Positions 46,373 through 52,951 of a stretch of DNA of 64,000 nt are shown piece after piece. Source of the stretch: Marinifilum breve (GTDB lineage Bacteria > Bacteroidota > Bacteroidia > Bacteroidales > Marinifilaceae); contig NZ_QFLI01000001.1 of the NCBI RefSeq assembly GCF_003202155.1, positions 1-64,000 of the forward strand, in the 5' to 3' direction. Made by a program: the position numbers and the translations under genes. The notes under the pieces are model-generated. The model had not been told where the DNA came from, made no database searches, and worked only from the letters and a program-made list of their open reading frames with translations. Each line of letters begins with the position of its first letter. Within the stretch, counting starts at the first letter, position 1.

Positions 46373-46645
46373 ATGGGAATGGATGAAGTACATAATGTGA
46401 TGAATATCTTCACACAAGAGTTGGAAGAATTTAATGAATCCGTTAAAATCTCTTTTGATGACTTAAAACAAAACCATGATGCCGTTTCACCGATTTGGGA
46501 CGATTCGATGCGAAAGGAATACGATTCTAAATGGTTATCGCTGGAAGAGAGAATTGAGCAATACATTGGCTCGGAAGGAAATTCTTATGTTGAGGTATTA
46601 ATAGAAAAAATAGAAGCAATTAAAGGATATTTATATGGCAGTTAA
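46373..46645 (+). CDS. WXG100-like small helical protein A
   Basis: This 90-residue protein is predicted to be two helices joined at PIWDDS. W42-D-D takes the place of the W-x-G turn of WXG100 proteins. The flanking pattern (long amphipathic helix before, KEYDSKWLSLEERIEQYI after) and the length fit ESAT-6-like proteins. It has no signal peptide. It starts 2 bp after the ATPase stop and overlaps the next gene by 11 bp, so all three are translationally coupled. Assignment to WXG100 is by pattern and position, not by a database match. Confidence 0.7.
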   Translation: MGMDEVHNVMNIFTQELEEFNESVKISFDDLKQNHDAVSPIWDDSMRKEYDSKWLSLEERIEQYIGSEGNSYVEVLIEKIEAIKGYLYGS

Positions 46646-46898
46646 TGTTGATCATTTAAAAGAAGGTCTAAGAGAATATAATCTAAGCCTAAACAATCAT
46701 TTGGAACAATTGCAATCTGATTTTGACTCCTTAATGGGACATTACGCTCATTTTAAACAAGAGTATGAAGGTCAAGCTGCAGAAGAATTTAAAACCGTTT
46801 GGGAACAAACCGCAATATGGTTCGACGACTATATTAAATCAGCTAAAAATCTAGCCATTACATTGGAAGAAAGAGTTGATTCCTTGGATCCTATGTAG
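46635..46898 (+). CDS. WXG100-like small helical protein B
   Basis: This 87-residue protein is the best WXG100 match of the operon. YEGQAAEEFKTVWEQT (Y44-E-G46, then AA, F and W at classic spacing) sits between two helices. The N-terminal helix is VDHLKEGLREYNLSLNNHL and the C-terminal one is WFDDYIKSAKNLAITLEERV. Tyrosine replaces the tryptophan of W-x-G. It has no signal peptide and overlaps the preceding gene by 11 bp. A hetero-dimer with protein A is plausible by analogy with EsxA/EsxB. Confidence 0.75.
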   Translation: MAVNVDHLKEGLREYNLSLNNHLEQLQSDFDSLMGHYAHFKQEYEGQAAEEFKTVWEQTAIWFDDYIKSAKNLAITLEERVDSLDPM

Positions 46899-46905
46899 TG
46901 AATTC

Positions 46906-46941
46906 TGTTATGGCAATTGATTGTTTTCAATTGCCATAACA
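46906..46941 (+). promoter_or_regulatory. Perfect 15-bp hairpin inside the FtsK/WXG operon
   Basis: TGTTATGGCAATTGA (46906-46920) pairs fully with TCAATTGCCATAACA (46927-46941) across a 6-nt loop, 7 bp after the stop of WXG-like protein B. No U-tract follows, so it is more likely an RNA-processing or stability element than a terminator. It could set different levels of the upstream and downstream proteins. Confidence 0.65.
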
Positions 46942-46988
46942 ATATTAATGTATAAAGTTTTCCTCTATCCTTTTTAAATATCATTATT

Positions 46989-48020
46989 ATGGGAATTAAT
47001 AATCCGGATGTGCTTGTTCCAATTCTTGATGAGCTAGATGACAAATTTAAGCGATGGAATTATTTAGCGTCAGATATTGCCAACGAATCGGAACAACTGC
47101 AAAAAATATCATTCGACCAGCTTAGCAGCAAGAAGAACAAAGTTTTTCTTTTAAGCAACCAGGTAGAAGATGATTTTGAAGCCATTAAGAAAGTAAAAGA
47201 TCAGATTTCCAACTTGGAGCGTCAATGCCAAAAAGAACTGGACGAAACCGATAGACTAAAAAAACAGACTTCTAAGCTATTACAATCAACAAAATCGGAA
47301 CTCTCCTACTGGAATGAGGAATTGAAAAAAGCAATTTCCTGGTTAGAAAAGGCACAAAACAGGCTTAAGAAAGCCATAGTAAACCTGCAAAGAGCACAGG
47401 ATGAAGTTGAGCGTACTGCAGCAATAAAACAAAACGCTGAAGCTGCCCTTTATAGATGCTACAATCGTACAAGAACCGATAGTAAAGGAAATACAATTGA
47501 ACCTGATTGCAGTAGTGAAGAGAATCGTTACGATTCGGCAAAAGCAAATTATGACCATGCTATTCACCAACTTAAGCTAGCGCAAGAAGAAGTTGAAGCT
47601 GCCCAAGAGGAAGTGCGAAAGGCTGAAATTTGTCTCACCCGTTGCAGAAAAGGTGTCGAGCTTTCAGATCTGAGCGTAAAATTAGCAAGTAAATCAGATA
47701 AATTGGCTATAGAGGCCTTGGGAAAAGCCGAAAAATCAGAGGAAGAATGTCATTCAGCTAAAATGCATGCCCGAAATGCAGAAGACATTGCTTTCGAAGA
47801 GAAAAAGCAATTGGAAAAAGCCCAAAGTAGTGTAAATAGAGCATCGGAACAGTATGATGAATCGGAACAGAATTCGAAAAGTGCATTGGAATTAAACGAT
47901 TCAGCTCAAAACTATTGCTCAAAAGGGACTCAAGAATTAGAAGTTCGAGTTGATTATTTAAGAAAATTTGCAAACTCGGTTAGCATACATCCGAAAAAGG
48001 CAAATCACAATTCTAATTAA
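46989..48020 (+). CDS. Long coiled-coil protein of the FtsK/WXG operon
   Basis: This 343-residue cytosolic protein is almost entirely helical and rich in E, K, A and Q. It starts MGINNPDVLVPILDELDDKF. An extended coiled coil runs from about 50 to 320. It is interrupted at about 155-182 by an insert with two cysteines (YRCYNRTRTDSKGNTIEPDC). A second cysteine cluster is EICLTRCRKG near residue 220. Alanine-rich repeats (KSEEECHSAKMHARNAEDIA) resemble LXG or other long secreted helical proteins. I recognise no family. Its place between the WXG-like genes suggests a structural or substrate protein of the same complex. Confidence 0.7.
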   Translation: MGINNPDVLVPILDELDDKFKRWNYLASDIANESEQLQKISFDQLSSKKNKVFLLSNQVEDDFEAIKKVKDQISNLERQCQKELDETDRLKKQTSKLLQSTKSELSYWNEELKKAISWLEKAQNRLKKAIVNLQRAQDEVERTAAIKQNAEAALYRCYNRTRTDSKGNTIEPDCSSEENRYDSAKANYDHAIHQLKLAQEEVEAAQEEVRKAEICLTRCRKGVELSDLSVKLASKSDKLAIEALGKAEKSEEECHSAKMHARNAEDIAFEEKKQLEKAQSSVNRASEQYDESEQNSKSALELNDSAQNYCSKGTQELEVRVDYLRKFANSVSIHPKKANHNSN

Positions 48021-48050
48021 TCCGCGCAAAAAGCTCATAAGCCGTAAATC

Positions 48051-48488
48051 ATGGATAAATTAACAAAAAACATAGAACTCCAACTTTGGGATTTTGGACA
48101 AAACACCAGAACACTTCAGGAATCGAGACAGGAAATAGCAAGTGGATGGGAGGATAATGCTTCTCGCGAGCTCAACTCACGTTTCTTTAATCCACATGAA
48201 AACGATTCAGAGAAATCAATCCGTTTTTTTCATGATCAAGTAGATAATGTAAAACAAATGGAAAATGAGTTCGTGATTATTGAAACTGCAGTTGAAGAGG
48301 CCAATAAACTATCTGGTGAAATCGATAGCTCGCTTCAATACAGTAGAGCAGATATCAAACAGGCCTATCATACATTAGACGAATGTATTTATTCCAAGAA
48401 CCAATCTCTTGATTACTGTAAAAATACTCAGGACAAATTGGATAAATTGGCAAAATTGAAGCAATTGCATAATTCTGGAAAATATTGA
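48051..48488 (+). CDS. WXG-like helical protein C, extended
   Basis: This 145-residue protein has an N-terminal helix and then SGWEDNASRELNSRFF, with W33-E-D at the turn position. That matches the W-D-D of protein A and the 'W..N(A/S)' pattern of WXG turns. The remaining ~95 residues are coiled coil (QVDNVKQMENEF, VEEANKLSGEIDSSL). It lies 30 bp after the coiled-coil gene and is the last gene of the operon, closed by a terminator at 48566. Its greater length than A and B suggests a different position in the complex. Confidence 0.65.
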   Translation: MDKLTKNIELQLWDFGQNTRTLQESRQEIASGWEDNASRELNSRFFNPHENDSEKSIRFFHDQVDNVKQMENEFVIIETAVEEANKLSGEIDSSLQYSRADIKQAYHTLDECIYSKNQSLDYCKNTQDKLDKLAKLKQLHNSGKY

Positions 48489-48565
48489 TTTAGCTGAATT
48501 GATGCAAAGAAAATAATTTGTCCAAAAACAGTTCATAACCTAGCAGTCTATACAATGCTAAATGA

Positions 48566-48596
48566 GAAAAGGAAGTGCTTCAACACTTCCTTTTTC
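48566..48596 (+). terminator. Intrinsic terminator of the FtsK/WXG operon
   Basis: GAAAAGGAAGTG (48566-48577) pairs with CACTTCCTTTTTC (48584-48596) around a 6-nt loop, with the U-run included. It lies 78 bp beyond the last stop and ends 3 bp before the rtcB remnant. Confidence 0.8.
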
Positions 48597-48598
48597 AT

Positions 48599-48703
48599 TC
48601 ATCCCTTTACCACAACCAAGGGTTCCAGTTCTACCACTATTTTAACCAAGTCTTTTTGGTTTTCCATTACTTGATGGATGTCTTTATAGGCTCCAACATA
48701 AAA
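48599..48703 (-). pseudogene. rtcB: 3' remnant of an RNA ligase rtcB gene
   Basis: A minus-strand frame of 34 codons ends at TGA 48599 and encodes GAYKDIHQVMENQKDLV and then ELEPLVVVKG at the C-terminus. This matches the end of RtcB (AYKDID-VM--Q-DLV...V-VKG). An in-frame TGA at 48704-48706 closes the frame just upstream, and the catalytic core is gone. It marks decay or replacement at the edge of the FtsK/WXG module. Confidence 0.65.
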
Positions 48704-49065
48704 TCATCGCAACTACAAATCCTAATAGGTCTGGTATAACCATTGCGACGAAATAAAATTGGGGTTTAATTAGTCCTAACTCTAAAAAAACACTTCCGCC
48801 TATACCCTTCTCCTCAGTTTGAAAACACTAGCACCTCGCATGGTTACGAATGGATGTATTTACCTGATAAACAAGCAAAATTAAAATATCACTCACGCTT
48901 TTATTTGGAAATCAAAGAAATAATTCTCTAAATTTATGTAACAATTCAACCAAGAAACTACTAAAAAAGTAAGCGATTTTGATAAGGTAGTAGTTGTAAT
49001 TCGCCCTCAAATTTTAGCAAAACCGTTATGTGCAAAAAAGAATCATTTCAACATAAATAAATCGC

Positions 49066-50262
49066 ATGAAGAAAAACATAGTTGTATTAAGCCTAATTAT
49101 TTTTGGATTATTGTCATGCGTGGAGGAATACACATCAGCAGACTACCTGAAGAAAGTTGTTAAGGAAATGGAGAAAATTGAATCTGCAACTTATTGTGTC
49201 GAACGAGAAGCTTGGCAACCAGGCGATACTTCTGCTGCTTTCATAAATAAACGGTACGTAGAATCATATAGAAATTCATCAGACACAACAATTGGTTCAA
49301 GTTGGGCTATTTTTGAGACAGAAGAGAAAACCCATTTAGAATTCGCTTATGATGGCAAAATTAGAACTCTTATTTATGATGATGTAAAAGGAATAGTTAT
49401 AGATAGTTTTAAAGTAAGGAAATTACCGTTCAGACCAGTAACTCCTCCGTTTTTCAACTATACAGAAAATATCATTAAGTACATCCTAGAGAACAATGAT
49501 AGTACTTCGTTAGAACAAAATGATTTAGGCGAAGAAGTCTATCTAAAACTAACAATTTATGAGGATAGACAAGTTGAATTCTTTGGCAAAGCTCATTATA
49601 TGCCAAAAAACCCTTACACATTTGACCCGACATCTATATATGAATTGTGGATCGATAAAAAATCAAACTTACCTCGGAAAGTGAGAAGAGAAATGTCTCA
49701 TGACATTTCTGTTAGCTCAGTGTCGGGTTATGAATTCAATAAACAACGTATTAAAGACTTTGTTGCTTCTGATTTTTTTCCAAAAGATTATGAAATAAGG
49801 CAATATGGTCAAAAAGGAAAAAAAAGACAGCTTAATGATTTGATTGGTAAAAAAGCTCCTGATTGGATTTTACAAAATGACATCAAGCAAAACATTTCAC
49901 TATCGGACTTGAAAAGCAAAGTGCTGATGATACAATTTACAAGTGTGAGTTGTGGTCCTTGCAGAGCTTCCATTCCTTTTTTAAAGGATTTGTCAACGGA
50001 ATATGATAAAAGTGATTTTGATTTTGTAGCAATAGAAAGTACAAGTAAGAATACAAATGTTTTAAAAAGCTATATGAAACGTAATGACTTTGATTACAAA
50101 TTCTTGCTTTCTACAAAAGACGTTTTAAATAAATATTCAATTTCATCATTTCCAGTATTTTTCATACTTGATGAAAATAGAATTGTTAAAAAAGTGATAA
50201 ATGGATATGCTAATGAAAAAACCGACAAAGAAATAAGAAGCCTGATTAATAAAATGATATAA
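49066..50262 (+). CDS. TlpA/ResA-like thioredoxin-fold lipoprotein
   Basis: This 398-residue lipoprotein has lipobox LLSC (C18). Residues ~25-235 form a beta-rich region of unknown type. The C-terminal ~140 residues are a TlpA-like thioredoxin domain (IGKKAPDW, LMIQFTSVSCGPCRASIPFLKDL) with active site C296-G-P-C299 and a cis-proline loop (SSFPVFFILD). It would act in the periplasm in thiol reduction or cytochrome/protein maturation. It stands alone, with no visible tie to its neighbours. Confidence 0.85.
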   Translation: MKKNIVVLSLIIFGLLSCVEEYTSADYLKKVVKEMEKIESATYCVEREAWQPGDTSAAFINKRYVESYRNSSDTTIGSSWAIFETEEKTHLEFAYDGKIRTLIYDDVKGIVIDSFKVRKLPFRPVTPPFFNYTENIIKYILENNDSTSLEQNDLGEEVYLKLTIYEDRQVEFFGKAHYMPKNPYTFDPTSIYELWIDKKSNLPRKVRREMSHDISVSSVSGYEFNKQRIKDFVASDFFPKDYEIRQYGQKGKKRQLNDLIGKKAPDWILQNDIKQNISLSDLKSKVLMIQFTSVSCGPCRASIPFLKDLSTEYDKSDFDFVAIESTSKNTNVLKSYMKRNDFDYKFLLSTKDVLNKYSISSFPVFFILDENRIVKKVINGYANEKTDKEIRSLINKMI

Positions 50263-50369
50263 AATTCAGCGCATAACATTTGCATAAGTAATGGCAGGCA
50301 AAGTGTTAAATATGAAGGCTTACAGCCCGCTTCAAAATTATATCGGGTGGTATTCTATATCAGTATAAA

Positions 50370-50399
50370 AAAAGCTTCTCAGCATGCCGAGAAGCTTTT
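50370..50399. terminator. Bidirectional terminator between convergent genes
   Basis: AAAAGCTTCTC (50370-50380) pairs perfectly with GAGAAGCTTTT (50389-50399) across an 8-nt loop. It has A-runs on the left and T-runs on the right, so it can serve both the TlpA-like gene and the PL6 gene. Confidence 0.8.
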
Positions 50400-50448
50400 C
50401 GCATTTTATTCTAAGCTTTAATGAATACTAACATATTGGCTATTATTT

Positions 50449-52026
50449 TCACTTTGCTCGTTTCTGAGTTACCTCATCAAACTTCTGCTGAATCTCTTTG
50501 GAAAGTTTACCCGTTTTAGCGTATGTACCCGGTATCTCTTTTAACCAAGCTGGCCCAACCTGCTCGAAAGTTAATGGCTTACCTGTTAATCCTTTTGCTA
50601 TAATGGCTGGAATATCCAGATCAATCCCTTCCACATTGTAAAATAGCGCTTCATTAGTAATCAACTCTTTCGAAATGTACTTTTCGTAAATGTCTTCTCT
50701 CTCCCCTTTCACTTTCTTTGAAATCGACTCTAGACCATCGGCTATAGCGAATCCAATATCAGCATTAATGGCCTTATTTTGCTTCCAAAGGATGTTTCTA
50801 TCGCTGTCATCATGCTTGTAGAACAAAGGAAATTTAGCAGTTTTATTGGATACAAATAAATTCCCTCCTATATACAAATCATGCGGAAACTCTAATTTCA
50901 CACCTTTTTTCTTGCAATAAGCTATGCGACGATCTAGGAGTGCACTGAAGTTAATGGCGAAACCATTGTTCTTATCAAAAAAATTGTTCACAATACGGAT
51001 ATCATACGCCAAGGCATGCTCATCTGCTTTAGCGCCGCAATTTAGAAACAAGGCAGCTTGTCCCCTTTTCTTTAAGGTAGTAGGCAAGTTAAAATAGTTG
51101 TTGGCAATAATATGATCGCTTCCCCATACAAATACGCCACCATACTCACGCTTTGTGTCTGTTCCAATAAAGAAGTTATTCAAAATCACCTGACGATCGC
51201 CATGACGCAAATTCATTGTGCCATAGCAGTTCTTGTAGGTATTGTTGTAATATACATTCTCCATGGACTTACTGGTAATGATCTCTGGTTCTGAATCCTG
51301 ACGATCAAAAAGGTTGTGATCTACCAAGCATCTGCCATAATCGGAACGCCAGTAGCCTACACGTATGCCTCCTCCTGCATTACCGGGTTTGCGAGGGTTA
51401 GAGAAGTAGCAGTGATCAATTCGATGGTACATGGGAATGCCAACAATGCCTTTTTTCTTTTTGTCTTTACTCGATACATTGTTCAGGTTAATAACCTGAT
51501 CAAAAGTGATCTTCTCAGTAAATGCACAATGATCGATACGGCAGTATTGAGGAACCTGACCATCTTCGGCTAAAGAGGTGGTGATGTAAGCCGAATTTGC
51601 CTGATCGAAAGCATGAAAGGCACACTGAGTAACTCTGTTATGGCTGGCATAAATCGCTACCAATCCTGGTCCATGAGATTTCCATTCCTTTGAGTTTCTG
51701 TTTCCATCTTTAAAGTATATTCCATCTAAAACACAATACTCACCTCGCATTTCCACTTTCGCATCGCCTGTAAAAAACACTTTTCCTCTTTGCTTGGCGC
51801 GGATTACAATTGGCTGTTCAGCTTTCCCGGAGTTATTCAAGATCAATTGGGCATTTTGGTACTCGCCATTTGCGATAAAAAGGGTATCTCCTGCCTGTAA
51901 ATCCCTGACTTTTGATTCCAATTGCTGAACTGTTGACACCAATTGATTAGAGGCATTGGCTTCTCCTAATCCACTAAAAAATATAAGGTGAAACACAATC
52001 ACCAATGTATAACTGAGTCTTATCAT
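50449..52026 (-). CDS. Polysaccharide lyase family 6 enzyme (chondroitinase B / alginate lyase type)
   Basis: This 525-residue protein has a signal peptide (cleavage near ANAS-N). It has the right-handed beta-helix of PL6: repeated HCxF turns (CRIDHCAF, YHRIDHCYF), the calcium-site segment SEPEIITSKS with K253, and NLRHGDR with R274. Lys and Arg at these places are the Bronsted base and acid in chondroitinase B. It cleaves uronate-containing glycans by beta-elimination. Family members act on dermatan sulfate or alginate, and the nearby sulfatases favour a sulfated substrate. It has its own promoter-like sequence and is the last gene of locus 2. Confidence 0.92.
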   Translation of the reverse strand: MIRLSYTLVIVFHLIFFSGLGEANASNQLVSTVQQLESKVRDLQAGDTLFIANGEYQNAQLILNNSGKAEQPIVIRAKQRGKVFFTGDAKVEMRGEYCVLDGIYFKDGNRNSKEWKSHGPGLVAIYASHNRVTQCAFHAFDQANSAYITTSLAEDGQVPQYCRIDHCAFTEKITFDQVINLNNVSSKDKKKKGIVGIPMYHRIDHCYFSNPRKPGNAGGGIRVGYWRSDYGRCLVDHNLFDRQDSEPEIITSKSMENVYYNNTYKNCYGTMNLRHGDRQVILNNFFIGTDTKREYGGVFVWGSDHIIANNYFNLPTTLKKRGQAALFLNCGAKADEHALAYDIRIVNNFFDKNNGFAINFSALLDRRIAYCKKKGVKLEFPHDLYIGGNLFVSNKTAKFPLFYKHDDSDRNILWKQNKAINADIGFAIADGLESISKKVKGEREDIYEKYISKELITNEALFYNVEGIDLDIPAIIAKGLTGKPLTFEQVGPAWLKEIPGTYAKTGKLSKEIQQKFDEVTQKRAK

Positions 52027-52056
52027 TTAATTGATTTTTTATGAAAATGTATCGTC

Positions 52057-52094
52057 CAAAGGTATTGCCAATTCCTTATTTCAACTGTTGAAAT
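52057..52094 (-). promoter_or_regulatory. Putative promoter and operator of the PL6 gene
   Basis: On the minus strand TACCTTTG (52064-52057) matches TAnnTTTG exactly, about 31-38 bp upstream of the start codon. The palindrome ATTTCAACTGTTGAAAT (52078-52094, eight-base arms) covers the -33 region and its TTGA element. A repressor or activator bound there would control the lyase separately from the rest of the locus. Confidence 0.45.
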
Positions 52095-52147
52095 TGTTCA
52101 AGTTTATACCAGAAATGTACATTAATAAGCATTCTGAAGTTTTAGAA

Positions 52148-52933
52148 TTATTCAATTTTCCAAACTTTAAAATTTTTATATCGGGCATTTCGCGTATACA
52201 TGTGGCGCAGACCAATTCGCCCATACTCACATGTTGGAAACATGGAAGCATTCCAGGTATATACTTTTCTGTCTTTCGAATCAGCTTTGTTTTGAATGTG
52301 CATCTCAATCTGCTTATGGAATCGATATACAGAAATATGGTAGCTTACATTTGGCTTGAACATTCCTGTTTTCCATCTTCTTTCTCCAATCATTGTGCCT
52401 TTTAATCCTTTTATTGCAGGATTGTATCTACGGGCACTGATGTAATCATTATCACCCGAATATTGATGTGCATCGAAGGCTGCATAACTAATGTGGTAAG
52501 CATTCATATGATTAAAGTAGGTTCGCATATGTGGCACCTTACGTTTGTGATTCCACAATGCAATATCCGAAGGGTATTCAGCATCTCCTTGCCCACTTGC
52601 ATGGAAATATAAGATGTTAACGCAACGAGTTGTAGTATCTGTTCGTGTATAATCGTACTCAATACAAATATTCCCACTGAAACGTTGCTTGGTCCAAAGT
52701 ACAGTGTGACAAGTATCATTTCCATGTTCCGGGCCGGCAATCAACTCCATCCCATCTTTCGAATTGATCACCTTTGAGCGCTTGCCATCCAACATCCATT
52801 TCGATGTCCAATCTTCAGTTCCGCTATCTTCAAACAACAAGTTTGATTTTGTCCATTCCTTCTTCTCTGTATTCTCCTGGCAAGCCAATAGTACAATTCC
52901 TACTATAAGCAATAATACATATCTTATTTTCAT
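52148..52933 (-). CDS. DUF1961-like lipoprotein
   Basis: This 261-residue lipoprotein has lipobox LLAC (C18). The mature part looks like a concanavalin-type jelly roll. Recognisable features are NILYFHASGQGD, YPSDIALWN, MNAYHISYAAFD and the C-terminal RIGLRHMYTRNARYKNFKVW. This resembles DUF1961 proteins that occur in polysaccharide loci. It may bind or cleave the glycan at the cell surface. It starts 18 bp after the beta-helix gene and is probably co-transcribed with it. The family name is given from memory. Confidence 0.6.
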   Translation of the reverse strand: MKIRYVLLLIVGIVLLACQENTEKKEWTKSNLLFEDSGTEDWTSKWMLDGKRSKVINSKDGMELIAGPEHGNDTCHTVLWTKQRFSGNICIEYDYTRTDTTTRCVNILYFHASGQGDAEYPSDIALWNHKRKVPHMRTYFNHMNAYHISYAAFDAHQYSGDNDYISARRYNPAIKGLKGTMIGERRWKTGMFKPNVSYHISVYRFHKQIEMHIQNKADSKDRKVYTWNASMFPTCEYGRIGLRHMYTRNARYKNFKVWKIE

Positions 52934-52951
52934 GATTAGCTGATTGTATTT

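Larger units (their letters stand above)
48489..49065. other. Intergenic region after the FtsK/WXG operon with gene remnants
   Basis: This region contains the operon terminator and an rtcB remnant, listed separately. On the plus strand (48830-48931) there is also a short open frame, SHGYEWMYLPDKQAKLKYHSRF and a TAA stop, that looks like the end of another lost gene. No intact gene is seen. Confidence 0.5.
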
